Source: Deltaproteobacteria bacterium (lineage in GTDB: Bacteria; Desulfobacterota; Desulfomonilia; UBA1062). From it: a stretch of 64,000 nucleotides of DNA. Below, in pieces: positions 20,150 to 29,477 of the stretch. Numbering within the stretch: the stretch's first letter is position 1; the number at the start of each line of letters is the position of its first letter. Under the pieces are notes generated by a model, which worked only from the letters and a program-made list of their open reading frames with translations, ran no database searches and was not told the origin of the DNA. The stretch spans positions 1 to 64,000 of the forward strand of contig JAKPPU010000215.1 of NCBI GenBank assembly GCA_029547185.1, given 5' to 3'. The position numbers were made by a program, and so were the translations under genes.

Positions 20150-20803
20150 ATGGACAGCGCATCGCACACGGTCATAACCATTTCCCGGCAGATCGGGAGC
20201 GGAGGAACCTACATCGGCTATCTGCTCGCAAAGGAGCTCGGGTTCAAGTATGTGGACAGGGAGGTCCTCCGCAAGGCAGCGGAACACTTGAAAACCGACG
20301 AACGATGGCTGGAGCAGTATGATGAAAGATCCTCGGGCCTCATCGAGAGCGTCCTGAAGGTTTTTTCGCTCGGACAGCCCGAGACCACCTACATGCCGAC
20401 GGTCAAGTTGCCGGTATACGACAGCGACCTGTTCAGGCTCGAGTGCAGGATCATGAAGGATATTGCCCGGAGATACGATGCCGTCATCGTGGGAAGAGGT
20501 GCCTTCCACGCCTTGAAGGACCACCCGGGGCAGGTCCGCTTATTCATCCATGCCCCCATCGACTTCCGCATACAGCGCCTGATGAAGGTTCAGGGAATCT
20601 CCGATGCCGGGGAGGCGAGGAAAATCGTCGAGGAGTCGGATATGAGGAGGACGAAGTTCGTGCGAGACATGATCGGCGTCGACTGGACCGATGCACGGAA
20701 TTTCCACCTGTGCCTCGATGCGAGCCTCGTCGGTTTTCCTGCGAGTGTAGAGTTGATCCGCTCGCTCGTTCCCGTGAAGACGAAGCGATCCATGAATTCG
20801 TGA
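20150..20803 (+). CDS. Cytidylate kinase-like family protein
   Basis: 217 residues. The N-terminus ITISRQIGSGGTYIGYLLAKELG is a cytidylate-kinase-like P-loop, followed by YVDREVL and the nucleotide-kinase segments VGRGAFHALKDHPGQVRLFIHAP and RRTKFVRDMIGVDW. Family members are annotated as kinase-like; their substrate is generally unknown and they are distinct from housekeeping Cmk. The start follows AAGGAG. It is convergent with the next lipoprotein gene, with only 17 bases between them. Confidence 0.75.
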   Translation: MDSASHTVITISRQIGSGGTYIGYLLAKELGFKYVDREVLRKAAEHLKTDERWLEQYDERSSGLIESVLKVFSLGQPETTYMPTVKLPVYDSDLFRLECRIMKDIARRYDAVIVGRGAFHALKDHPGQVRLFIHAPIDFRIQRLMKVQGISDAGEARKIVEESDMRRTKFVRDMIGVDWTDARNFHLCLDASLVGFPASVELIRSLVPVKTKRSMNS

Positions 20804-20820
20804 AGGCTCTCCTTGGCGTT

Positions 20821-21582
20821 TCAGGGCGCGAAGAAATCCCTCGAGAGCGCCTTTGCCGCATTTTCGAGGAGGTCCTGCAGTGCCTCCGAGATGACGGGAA
20901 TGTCGTCTTCGTTTCCGCATGAGGCATTTACGGGGGAGCTGAAATCGTATTTCTTGCCCCCGGTCCTCCAGAGGATGCGGTTGGTCCTGGCATCGATCAG
21001 CTCTGCACGCACCTGCACCTCGACCGCCATATGGTCGTTGTAGGCATAGACGTAATGGCAGTAGGGGCCGTAGCGTACGAGATCGACCACGATGAGGTAA
21101 TCTGCGCCGTAGGTTTTCCCGAGACCGCGGAAGTCGGTCTTTTCATACGACCTCCTCATGTCCCATTCTCTGAACTTGGGGAAATACGATCTCATGACCA
21201 GCTGATCCACCTTGAATGCCGAGAAACCCCTTCTTTTGAGCCCGCTCACGAAAAGATCTTCAACGAGATGAAATTCCCTTGCATCCAGCTTCAGCATAGC
21301 CTTCTGCAGCGGTTTCATCTCGGCGAGACGCAGAGGCTCGGTGACCATGTCTTCCAGCCAGGGCTCGTTGTTCATCGCAAAGGGGGCCGAGGTATTGAAG
21401 GTCTCTGTCGGGGGCGCCAGCTTTGTCGTTTCGGCAGGCGGCGGCGTCAGCAGGACTACCCCTATCTTCTTTCCCTGCTGCTGCCAGAAGTGAGGGTCGA
21501 GTGGAATGGGCCTGACCGATGAGCAACCTCCCGGGCAAAGCAGAACGGGTATAAGGATGCCTAAGACTATCCTTGATTTCAT
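20821..21582 (-). CDS. Lipoprotein of unknown function, paralog of the one at 30850-31683
   Basis: 253 residues with a lipoprotein signal (PGGC near residue 20). No known family is recognised with certainty. Segments PIPLDPHFWQQQGKKIGVVL, GADYLIVVDLVRYGPYC and RAELIDARTNRILWRTGG are matched closely by the second lipoprotein, showing a duplicated family. The mixed alpha/beta pattern with a repeated 'GADYLIVVD' strand recalls LpoB/CsgG-like periplasmic proteins, but that is only a guess. The start follows AAGGAGGT. Confidence 0.7.
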   Translation of the reverse strand: MKSRIVLGILIPVLLCPGGCSSVRPIPLDPHFWQQQGKKIGVVLLTPPPAETTKLAPPTETFNTSAPFAMNNEPWLEDMVTEPLRLAEMKPLQKAMLKLDAREFHLVEDLFVSGLKRRGFSAFKVDQLVMRSYFPKFREWDMRRSYEKTDFRGLGKTYGADYLIVVDLVRYGPYCHYVYAYNDHMAVEVQVRAELIDARTNRILWRTGGKKYDFSSPVNASCGNEDDIPVISEALQDLLENAAKALSRDFFAP

Positions 21583-21851
21583 GTCTACCTCCTTATCGAG
21601 GCTCTACTCATGATAGTACTGCGCCCGGAGCCGAGCTCAATGGCCCATGTAAGCTCACAAACCAAGGCTGGAAGCCTTCCTGTAATGGATAAAGGGGGGT
21701 TGTTTTGCAACTGGCCGGATATTTTCTGTTTATTGCTATCCAATTTTAGAATATAATATGGTTATTGATGTTGTCCGTTGAGCTCAGGGGCAGCCTTCCT
21801 GGACGTGGCGGAGTGGCATGAGGATATCAGAATACGACAAGGAGGTTGTTT

Positions 21852-23131
21852 ATGAAGAATTCCCGTATCAGGTTGTGCTGCGCGTTCTTTCTCATCGTAA
21901 TCACCCTGTTCGCAGGCTCGACCTCCACGTATGCCGCAACCGGGCGGCAGATGGCCCAGAGTGCGATCACATCGTTGAGATCAAAGGCCCTGACCGTGAC
22001 GACAAGGAATGTCCCGACACTCGAATGGTCATGGTTCGAGGTCAATTTCTACGATGAGGTTTATCCCCTGACCGTGGATTTCGTGGGCAGCAACTTCCAG
22101 TGCCCAAGAAAGGTCATCTATCTTCTCCCGGGGGGAGGCGTAAATTTCAGATCGAGCTTCCTGACCCCCACAAGCGACAATCTCGCCCAGTTCTTCCGGA
22201 AGAACGGCTATCTCGTGGTCGGCATCACCCCGCGGGAGGACAATGTTCCCATCCTGCTTTCCTATCGCTGCATGGAGGGCTGGGGGCTGGAAAAGCACCG
22301 GTTCGACATCCGGAAGATCATCAGCATCATCCAGGGGAAGATCGGCCTGCCCTATACAATTCTCGGTCACTCGTTCGGTGCCGCGTATGCCCTTGATTAT
22401 GCGAGCCGCTACTCCGACAGTGCTCTGGAGAGAGGGTCATCGCTCTCGACATCTACAGCTTCGGCCCTGATGACATCGAAGCCGTCGGCAAATCGATCAG
22501 ATCGAGAGACGCCTACCAGGAGCTGATCAATGAAGGCACATATGCGGACTCGTCCTACTCGCAGATGAAGTCCCTCATTCTCGCCTCGGCGCTCTTCCCG
22601 AACATCGATTCAGGCCAGCCGCGAACAGCCCTCGGCTATCCTGGCAACTTCACCTTCGAGGGCATGCTGTACTTTTCTCTGATCTCCAGTTCCCTGCTCG
22701 ACGGAACCGCCACGCCCAAGACCGGCCTGCCGGGAGACTGGCCTCTGGTCCAGAGTTATGAAGCAGGCTCGTACAACCCCGCATATGATACGCAAGACGA
22801 CGGGTACGGATTATCCGTATCGAGCATGTGCACCCTGAAAGAAGCCGGCCTCAAAGTCGGGAGCGGGCTTGTTCCCTGCGCACTGTATCGCGATTTTTAT
22901 GCCGTTAACGCAGGATCGGGGTCATACGCCATCAACTGGCAGGCGATCACCAAACCGGTCCTGTGGATCAACTCCGCCCTGGGATACGGCAATCGGCAGT
23001 ACGGTGCAGACCGGATAAACAGCGCTCATCCCGGACGCTGCGAGACAGACGAGATTCCCGGGTACGGGCATCTGGATCTGCTCGTCAACCCAACGGCGAA
23101 AACCGATGTCTGGAGCCTGTTCATCGAGTAG
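21852..23131 (+). pseudogene. Secreted alpha/beta hydrolase, frameshifted in a GA repeat
   Basis: Two frames join into one 425-residue hydrolase if two bases are removed from GAGAGAGGG at 22428-22436. The first part has a signal peptide (ending TYA), LPGGGVNF as oxyanion region and the nucleophile elbow GHSFGAAYALDYASRYSDSALE. The second part begins RVIALDIYSFGPDDIEAVGKSIRS and ends with a candidate catalytic His in PGYGHLDLL. AGGAGG precedes the ATG. The extra GA could be a real slippage mutation, a phase-variable tract or an assembly error. Substrate unknown. Confidence 0.75.
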
Positions 23132-23181
23132 TTTTTCAGCGGACAGGCGTTCCGCAAAGAACCCCCCGGATTATTCATGAG

Positions 23182-23211
23182 CCGAGCTCCCGGGTCCGAC
23201 CGGGAGCTCGG
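23182..23211 (+). terminator. Stem-loop terminator after the hydrolase gene
   Basis: CCGAGCTCCCGG (23182-23193) pairs perfectly over 12 bp with CCGGGAGCTCGG (23200-23211), loop six bases, about 50 bases past the hydrolase stop. The following bases are only modestly T-rich. Confidence 0.55.
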
Positions 23212-23343
23212 GCTTCGTCTGCGGCTGTCCATACGAACTCCCACGGCGCATACCCTTGAGAAAACAATATAAGCTTCTAATATCAGGTTATACATTCACG
23301 CTCTTCCGCCTCGATGAAATGATTTTTGCCTTCGGAGGCGCAC

Positions 23344-24969
23344 ATGCCCGCGGTTCTGCACAATGTCGGCTTCTCTCATGCCCGGAGACCGACCGGCCTG
23401 TGCACCCTCTTTCTCATCGCTGCGTGCAGCCTGGCAATCCTCTTCACGAACCTCGGCGTGTATCCCCTCTGGGGCTCTGAAGGCAGGTGGGCAGTCATCG
23501 GGAAGTACATGTTCGAAAGCGGTGACATCTTCACTCCCCTCCTCGGGAAATCGGTCTACTGGGACAAACCCCTCGTCTCATACTGGCAGATCCTGCCCTT
23601 TGCCTCTCTGCTGGGCAGGGTGAGCGAGCTTGCCGCACGGCTGCCGTCTGCCCTGTGGGCCTGCGTCATGCTCCTTCTCACCTATGACCTTGCCCGCAGG
23701 TGGCTCGGCAGATCGAGTGCGCCTGCTGCAGCAGCCGTGCTCTTCACGAGCTGTGGCTTTGTCTTCTGGGGTCGCAATGCCCAAGTCGAGATGACCAATG
23801 CCGCCATGATCACGCTCATCCTCTGGTACTTCTTCACCCGCAGGGAAGGCCGCGGCTCTGCCTGGATCTTTGTGCTCGCCTTCCTCATGGGCATTGGCTC
23901 GAACATGAAGGGGCTCACTGCCTTAGGTGCCCCGGTCTTCTGCATCCTGCTCACGTCGATCGCGACGCATGACTGGCAATGGCTGCCCCGGCCCCGGACT
24001 GCTCTCGCCGCTGCAGCCGTTTTTGCTGCCGCCTTTCTCCTCATCCCCCTTGCAAGCTGTCTGGCATCGTCATCCTGCGGACCTCTGGCGCTGATCTGGA
24101 AAGAAAATGTCGTCCGCTTCTTTCAGCCCTTCGATCATAAAGCATCTTTTTTCGTCTATTTTTACAGGATATTCGACCTGGGTGCGCCCTGGTCGGTCCT
24201 GCTCCCTCTTTCCCTCTTCACCTGTTTCGGGCACGGCAGATACCATGAAGGCGGTGTTAAAAACGCCCTGCTCGTATCAGCGGGCATCTTCCTGTTCTTC
24301 ACCCTTTCCGGCTCACGGCGTTCGTATTACCTCCTGCCCATACTTCCCTTTACCTCGATCCTTCTCGGGGATTTCATCGCCCGATTCATCAGGAACGAGC
24401 TCCCCCCGAAAACAGGGCTTGCGGTAGAACTCACCGGCATCCTGATCGGGGCATCCCTCATGGGGCCGCTTGCAATGTTCTTCATCAGGCCGCTCCTGCT
24501 GCCGCAGAGCATGAGCGTCCTCTTTCCGTGGGCAGTCGTTCTCGCTGCCGGCGGGGCTGTCATGGTACTGAGCTTTCTCCGACGGTATGCCCTCGGCATG
24601 GTTGCACCGGTCGCTCTGGTCTGGCTCGTTTTCGTCTTCGCCGTCATCCCATGGGCGTCCGCCCAGCCCGGGAATATTCGCTCGGAAACGGCAAAGCTCA
24701 ATGCCATGGACAGACCGGTGGGATTCCTCAGCTCGGATGATGCCAAGACCGTTTTCTATCTCGAGAGACCTTACGCGGTTCTGCCCGATATCGATAAGGC
24801 CCGTGTCTGGGCGGAACGGACAGGCGGGGTGATCGTCACAGACAGCAACCTGCCGGATCTGTCCTGGCAGGCCGTCATAGACGAAGGAAGATGGAAGGCC
24901 TTCATCATGAAGAAGTCGAGCGATTACAGCGAAAGCTCCCCGCCGCCCCAGCCGGGACCTGCAGCCTGA
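23344..24969 (+). CDS. Glycosyltransferase family 39 membrane protein (ArnT/PMT_2-like)
   Basis: 541 residues with about twelve hydrophobic helices. The first outer loop, YPLWGSEGRWAVIGKYMFESGDIFTP, carries the acidic residue next to Arg that marks GT-C enzymes (the SEGRWA motif), and YWDKPLVSYW follows. Such proteins move a sugar from a polyprenyl-phosphate donor to lipid A or other envelope acceptors. The C-terminal soluble part is short. The start at 23344 follows GGAGG. Its donor and acceptor cannot be told. Confidence 0.87.
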   Translation: MPAVLHNVGFSHARRPTGLCTLFLIAACSLAILFTNLGVYPLWGSEGRWAVIGKYMFESGDIFTPLLGKSVYWDKPLVSYWQILPFASLLGRVSELAARLPSALWACVMLLLTYDLARRWLGRSSAPAAAAVLFTSCGFVFWGRNAQVEMTNAAMITLILWYFFTRREGRGSAWIFVLAFLMGIGSNMKGLTALGAPVFCILLTSIATHDWQWLPRPRTALAAAAVFAAAFLLIPLASCLASSSCGPLALIWKENVVRFFQPFDHKASFFVYFYRIFDLGAPWSVLLPLSLFTCFGHGRYHEGGVKNALLVSAGIFLFFTLSGSRRSYYLLPILPFTSILLGDFIARFIRNELPPKTGLAVELTGILIGASLMGPLAMFFIRPLLLPQSMSVLFPWAVVLAAGGAVMVLSFLRRYALGMVAPVALVWLVFVFAVIPWASAQPGNIRSETAKLNAMDRPVGFLSSDDAKTVFYLERPYAVLPDIDKARVWAERTGGVIVTDSNLPDLSWQAVIDEGRWKAFIMKKSSDYSESSPPPQPGPAA

Positions 24970-24979
24970 GAAAAGCAAA

Positions 24980-25972
24980 TCATGCATATCCGTGGTCACG
25001 GAACCACTGGATGGATTCCCTGACCGAGCTCTCGACAGGCATGAACTCGAGGCCGAGCTCCTGTCTGGCCTTTGAATTATCGAAATAGAGGTGCTGCGAG
25101 CTGTACTCGATCTCGGGCGGTGTGGACATGGGCGGCTTGTTGGTCACATGATCGGAGAGCCACTTCAAGCACAGAGAACCCGCCTTCGCCAACGGCACGG
25201 GGATCTTCAGGAGGATCCGGTCTTCGAATCCCGCCTCCCTGCAGACGAGTCTCGTAAAATCCTTGATGGAAATGTTGAGGTTCCCCAGGATATAGAGGTT
25301 GCCGGTCTTTCCCTTTTTCGCAGCAAGCACATGCCCCCGCGCCACATCCCGGACATCCACGATGTTGATGCCGCCCGTGAAGTACGTCCTGTTGAGGCCT
25401 TTGAGGATATCCACGATGATCTGGCCCGTGGGCGTGGGAACGATGTCCCCGGGCCCGAACGGGAAGCACGGGTTGACGACCACGAGGTCGAGGCCGTTGG
25501 CGGCAAAGCTCAATGCCTCCTGCTGGGAGAGATACTTGGTGAGGACATAGTGGTTGCCGAGCGTATACTGATTGAAGAGAGTCTGCTCGTCGCTGTACGC
25601 CTGGCCGGGGGCGATGCCTATGGCAGCGATCGAGCTCGTATACACCACCCTGCCCGCCCCTGCCCGCAGGCATGCCCACAGGATATTGCGCGAGCCCTGG
25701 ATGTTCACCTCGTAGATCCTGCTCCAGTCCTTCATCCAGATGGAGTAGACGGCAGCGAGGTGGAAGACGGTATCCACATTCTGAACGGCGTTCCAGACAG
25801 CTGCGACATCGAGGACGTTGCCCCTCATCATCTCCACATCGAGCCCGTTGAGATTCGATACATCCTCACCTGGACGGATGAGGCACCTCACCTCGACATT
25901 TTCGGCGAGGAGCTCCCGAACGACGTGGGAACCTATGAACCCGGCCGCACCGGTAACCAGGACCTTCTTCAT
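24980..25972 (-). CDS. NAD-dependent epimerase/dehydratase (HpnA-like extended SDR)
   Basis: 330 residues. The Rossmann motif TGAAGFIGSHVV is at about residues 7-18, an STIAAIG-like serine stretch (TSSIAAIGIAPGQAYSDE) precedes the catalytic YVLTK (Tyr-x-x-x-Lys), and INIVDVRDVARGHVLAAKKGKTGNLYILG is the typical late block. Hopanoid-associated HpnA and dihydroflavonol-reductase-like proteins share this pattern. A role in sugar or isoprenoid modification is likely but not shown by neighbours. The start follows GGGAGG. Confidence 0.85.
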   Translation of the reverse strand: MKKVLVTGAAGFIGSHVVRELLAENVEVRCLIRPGEDVSNLNGLDVEMMRGNVLDVAAVWNAVQNVDTVFHLAAVYSIWMKDWSRIYEVNIQGSRNILWACLRAGAGRVVYTSSIAAIGIAPGQAYSDEQTLFNQYTLGNHYVLTKYLSQQEALSFAANGLDLVVVNPCFPFGPGDIVPTPTGQIIVDILKGLNRTYFTGGINIVDVRDVARGHVLAAKKGKTGNLYILGNLNISIKDFTRLVCREAGFEDRILLKIPVPLAKAGSLCLKWLSDHVTNKPPMSTPPEIEYSSQHLYFDNSKARQELGLEFMPVESSVRESIQWFRDHGYA

Positions 25973-26238
25973 GGAAACCTCCCTTTTGGGCATACAATAA
26001 TCAGCAATATAATAATAACATGGCTTCCCGTCCTTGTCAACCTGATGTTGTATCAGCGGCTCTGCCAGGAGTCAAGCCGGGGAAAACGAAAGAGTACGAT
26101 CACTTCCCGGAGCCTTGCCGGCATCGATTCTCCAGAAAAGCTTTGCAGGTGCATTTTGCCTGCCCGGGTCATTTAGAGATTATCCGCTCCTTTCCTATAA
26201 TGCATTGTATGCCGTCAGGCGCTCAAAGCGGGGGACAG

Positions 26239-27498
26239 ATGGAACAGGGCAGCGTCCGCAGGAGATCGAGACTCTCATTCATTATCCGGGCCTTCAGCTA
26301 CAGGAACTATGTGCTCTTCTTCAGCGGACAGGGCATATCCATCATCGGAACGTGGATGCAGCAGATAGCCATGACTTGGCTCGTCTACCGCATGACGGGC
26401 TCCACCTTTCTTCTGGGCGTGATCAGCTTCACGGGCATGATTCCCATATTCTTCCTCTCTTCTCTGGCCGGTGTGTTCGCCGACCGCCACAACCGGTACC
26501 GCATCGTGGTTGTAACCAACTTCCTCGCCATGGGGCAGGCTTTCGTCGCGGCGTTCCTCACCCTCACCGGCATCATCACCGTGTGGCACATCGTCGGCCT
26601 GAGCTCTTTCCTCGGCATGGTCAACGCCTTCGAGATACCCGCCCGCCAGGCACTTGTCATCGAGATCGTCGAGAACAAGGAAGATCTGGGCAATGCCATT
26701 GCACTGAACTCCTTCATGTTCAACGGAGGCCGGCTCATAGGCCCCTCGATCGCAGGCATCCTCATCAGCCTTTTCGGGGAGGGGACCTGTTTTCTCATAA
26801 ACGGGTTCAGCTTCCTCGCCATCATCCTGGCCCTGCTGGCCATGAGGATCTCATCAAGAAAACGGGCGGCAGCAGGAATCAGGATCCTGAAAGGACTGGC
26901 GCAAGGATACAGATACGCATTCAGGGCAGCCCCCATCCGCAGCCTTCTCATCCACCTGGGCATCATAAGCTTCCTGAGCATGCCCTATACGGTGCTCATG
27001 CCGTATTTTGCCAGGGACTACCTTCACGGAGGCCCGGACACCCTTGGGGTTCTCATGGCCTCATCGGGGTGCGGGGCCATCATCGGGACTGTCTCCCTCG
27101 CCTCGCGGAACACGATCCGGGGTTTGAGCAGGGTGATCGTCGCTGCCTCCCTCATATTCGGGGCCGCCATGATCGCCTTTGCCTTTTCGAAAATCCTCAC
27201 CGTCTCGATCATCCTGCTGTTTTTTGCCGGATTCGGATTGATCGTGCAGATGGCTTCCAGCAACACGATTCTGCAGACCATCGTCAGGGACGATATGCGC
27301 GGAAGGGTGATGAGCCTCTATGCCATGGCATTTGCCGGAATGGCCCCTTTCGGGAGCCTCCTGGCAGGGGCCCTCTCCTCGAGGATCGGCCCCCAGGAAA
27401 CCCTTGCCGTCAGCGGAATAGCCTGCATCATCGAAGCCCTCGTCTTCATAGGACCGGCTTCCACTCTGGAGAAAGCGGTCAGGGGCCTGAAGACTTGA
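26239..27498 (+). CDS. MFS transporter, EntS-like
   Basis: 419 residues with twelve predicted membrane helices. FRxYSYRNYVLFFSGQGISIIGTWMQQIAMTWLVYRMTGS at the N-terminus and ADRHNRYR in the loop between helices 2 and 3 are typical of the EntS/MFS_3 exporter group, which export siderophores or drugs. The ATG at 26239 is preferred because GGGGGA precedes it and the hydrophobic region starts soon after; the frame stays open upstream without protein-like content. Confidence 0.85.
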   Translation: MEQGSVRRRSRLSFIIRAFSYRNYVLFFSGQGISIIGTWMQQIAMTWLVYRMTGSTFLLGVISFTGMIPIFFLSSLAGVFADRHNRYRIVVVTNFLAMGQAFVAAFLTLTGIITVWHIVGLSSFLGMVNAFEIPARQALVIEIVENKEDLGNAIALNSFMFNGGRLIGPSIAGILISLFGEGTCFLINGFSFLAIILALLAMRISSRKRAAAGIRILKGLAQGYRYAFRAAPIRSLLIHLGIISFLSMPYTVLMPYFARDYLHGGPDTLGVLMASSGCGAIIGTVSLASRNTIRGLSRVIVAASLIFGAAMIAFAFSKILTVSIILLFFAGFGLIVQMASSNTILQTIVRDDMRGRVMSLYAMAFAGMAPFGSLLAGALSSRIGPQETLAVSGIACIIEALVFIGPASTLEKAVRGLKT

Positions 27499-27577
27499 AT
27501 GATTCTCTTCACATTCGACAACGGCCATGAGTGAATGGAAGAGGCTCTGTCGGACAGGGAAAAGGGAAAATGATCAT

Positions 27578-27606
27578 TTGTACAGGGACAGGAAAACATG
27601 TAGTAT
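27578..27606 (+). promoter_or_regulatory. Promoter for the MBL hydrolase operon
   Basis: TTGTAC (27578-27583), 17 bases, TAGTAT (27601-27606), about 40 bases before the ATG at 27647. No operator-like dyad is seen. Confidence 0.45.
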
Positions 27607-27646
27607 TAAATATGGCTTGCAGTACAATGTAAAAAAGAGGGGACCC

Positions 27647-28489
27647 ATGGCTGAAGACGTGAAGATAACGATCCTTTCGGAAAACACCTCGGAGAAGGAG
27701 AACCTGGCCGCTGAATACGGCCTCTCGATGTGGATCGAGGCCGACGGGACCGATATCCTCTTCGATACCGGCATGTCGGGGGCCTTTGCGAAGAATGCCG
27801 AGGTGCTCGGCATCGATCTCTCAAAGGCAGTTCACCTGTGTTTGAGCCACGGCCATTTCGACCATACAGGCGGGGTCGCTCTTGCCCTCGAGCACGCTCC
27901 GCAGGCCCTGGTCCACCTCCACCCCGATGCAGCGAGGCCGAAGTACCTGTCCGGCGGCGCGAACCAGTCGATGCGCATCGGGATGCCGGAGCCCGCCATC
28001 ACGGCCATCCGGAAAGAGACCTCCCGGTGCCTCTTCATGACGGACGTCACCCGAATCACCGAGCATGTCTGCCTCACGGGCACCATTCCGAGGAAGACGG
28101 CCTTCGAAAGGATCGTCGAGCCGTTTACCCTCGACCCCGAAGGCAAAATCCCGGACACGATCCCCGACGACCAGAGCCTATGGATCGAGACCGACAAGGG
28201 GCTGATCGTGGTCCTCGGATGCGCCCACTCGGGCGTGGCGAACACGGTCGAATACATCAGGGAGAAGAGCGGATGCGAGGACATCCGGGCCATCATCGGC
28301 GGCATGCACCTCATGAGCTCGGATCAGGATACCATAGCGAAGACCGCGGAGGCGATCGAAAGCTTTCACCCCGGCCTCATCTCTCCGAACCACTGCACCG
28401 GCGAGCCTGCCAGCACGTATTTCAGGGAGCGGTTCAGGGGTATCTATCAGCCGAGCACAACGGGAACGGTTTTCACCTTTCCGCTATGA
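27647..28489 (+). CDS. Metallo-beta-lactamase-fold hydrolase (dihydropterin/RFA-P synthase-related group)
   Basis: 280 residues. The metal site HxHxDH is His68-Gly-His70-Phe-Asp72-His73 in LCLSHGHFDHTGG. Further ligand regions are VLGCAHSGVANT, GGMHL and NHCTGEPA. This group includes proteins annotated as 7,8-dihydropterin-6-yl-methyl-aminobenzene 5'-phosphate synthase, but most members lack a proven reaction. A second, related gene lies at 39259-40197. It overlaps the region of the next gene's start and is probably co-transcribed with the thioesterase. Confidence 0.85.
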   Translation: MAEDVKITILSENTSEKENLAAEYGLSMWIEADGTDILFDTGMSGAFAKNAEVLGIDLSKAVHLCLSHGHFDHTGGVALALEHAPQALVHLHPDAARPKYLSGGANQSMRIGMPEPAITAIRKETSRCLFMTDVTRITEHVCLTGTIPRKTAFERIVEPFTLDPEGKIPDTIPDDQSLWIETDKGLIVVLGCAHSGVANTVEYIREKSGCEDIRAIIGGMHLMSSDQDTIAKTAEAIESFHPGLISPNHCTGEPASTYFRERFRGIYQPSTTGTVFTFPL

Positions 28490-28512
28490 AAAGCACGACG
28501 GAGGAGAACTGC

Positions 28513-29007
28513 ATGCACGAGAAGGCATTCCAGGATTATTATCCCGATCATTTCAGCCACTGCTACGGATGCGGCAGGCTCAACGAGCAAGGGCTCAAGA
28601 TCAAGAGCTACTGGGACGGAGACGAGACCATCTGCACCTTCACCCCTGAAAAGAAGTACACCGCGATTCCCGGCATTGTGTACGGCGGACTGATCGCATC
28701 GGTGATAGACTGCCACAGCACCGGGTCTGCAGCCGCTTTTGCCTATCGGGCCGAAGGCAGAGAGATGGGCAGCGAACCGGCCATACGGTTCCTGACTGCA
28801 TCCCTCCACGTGGACTACCTCAAGCCCACACCTCTCGGGGCGACCCTGACGCTCAGGTCGCACGTCAAGGAGATCAAGGGACGCAAGGTGATCATCGCCA
28901 CCGAGCTCTCCGCCAACGGCGAGGTGTGCGCACGGGGAGAGCTCGTGGCAGTGAGGGTTCCCGAGGCCCTCGTTCAATCCCTGGTCGATGCGGGGAAGAA
29001 CCTCTGA
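28513..29007 (+). CDS. Hotdog-fold acyl-CoA thioesterase (PaaI-like)
   Basis: 164 residues. The fold is shown by the segments HCYGCGRLNEQGLKIKSYW, YGGLIASVIDCHSTGSAAAFA (hotdog helix with the catalytic-acid region) and LHVDYLKPTPLGATLTLRS. The Cys pair CYGC near residue 18 is common in this subgroup. It should hydrolyse acyl- or aryl-CoA thioesters in the cytoplasm. GGAGGA precedes the ATG at 28513; the ATG at 28486, overlapping the MBL stop, is an alternative. Confidence 0.82.
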   Translation: MHEKAFQDYYPDHFSHCYGCGRLNEQGLKIKSYWDGDETICTFTPEKKYTAIPGIVYGGLIASVIDCHSTGSAAAFAYRAEGREMGSEPAIRFLTASLHVDYLKPTPLGATLTLRSHVKEIKGRKVIIATELSANGEVCARGELVAVRVPEALVQSLVDAGKNL

Positions 29008-29076
29008 CGCCCTGCTGCCGGAAGAATGCCCGATAGAGGCTCTGTCTTTACAATAGTGCAAAGGATACTGCCGGAC

Positions 29077-29472
29077 ATGTTTTACAAGCTCCTCCTGGCT
29101 TTCATTCTCGTCCCCATTGCGGAGATCTATGTCCTCGTCAAGGTCGGAGGGTACATCGGCGCCCTCAATACCGTGGCGATCGTGGTTATCGTGGGAATTG
29201 CCGGTGCATATCTCGCCCGTCTCCAGGGGATGCAGGCGCTCTTCAGGGTCAGGACAAGCCTCCAGCATGGAAGGATGCCGTCTGGAGAGATCGTTGACGC
29301 CTTTTTGATCCTCCTCGCAGGAATCATGCTCCTGCTGCCCGGATTCATCACCGACCTGGCAGGGCTCGCGCTTCTCTTTTCACCGACACGGGAAATGATA
29401 AAGAAGCAGCTCATGAAAAGGATCGACGTCTGGCTCAGGAGCCATACGATCCATATCAACTACGACCCGTGA
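29077..29472 (+). CDS. fxsA: FxsA family inner membrane protein
   Basis: 131 residues with the FxsA pattern: helix FYKLLLAFILVPIAEIYVLVKVG, then IGALNTVAIVVIVGIAGAYLARLQG, and the conserved PSGEIVDAFLILLAGIMLLLPGFITDLAGLALL. In E. coli, FxsA relieves F-exclusion of phage T7; the general role is unknown. The start at 29077 puts the first helix at the N-terminus as in other FxsA proteins; 29026 would add 17 residues. Confidence 0.87.
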   Translation: MFYKLLLAFILVPIAEIYVLVKVGGYIGALNTVAIVVIVGIAGAYLARLQGMQALFRVRTSLQHGRMPSGEIVDAFLILLAGIMLLLPGFITDLAGLALLFSPTREMIKKQLMKRIDVWLRSHTIHINYDP

Positions 29473-29477
29473 AGGGA

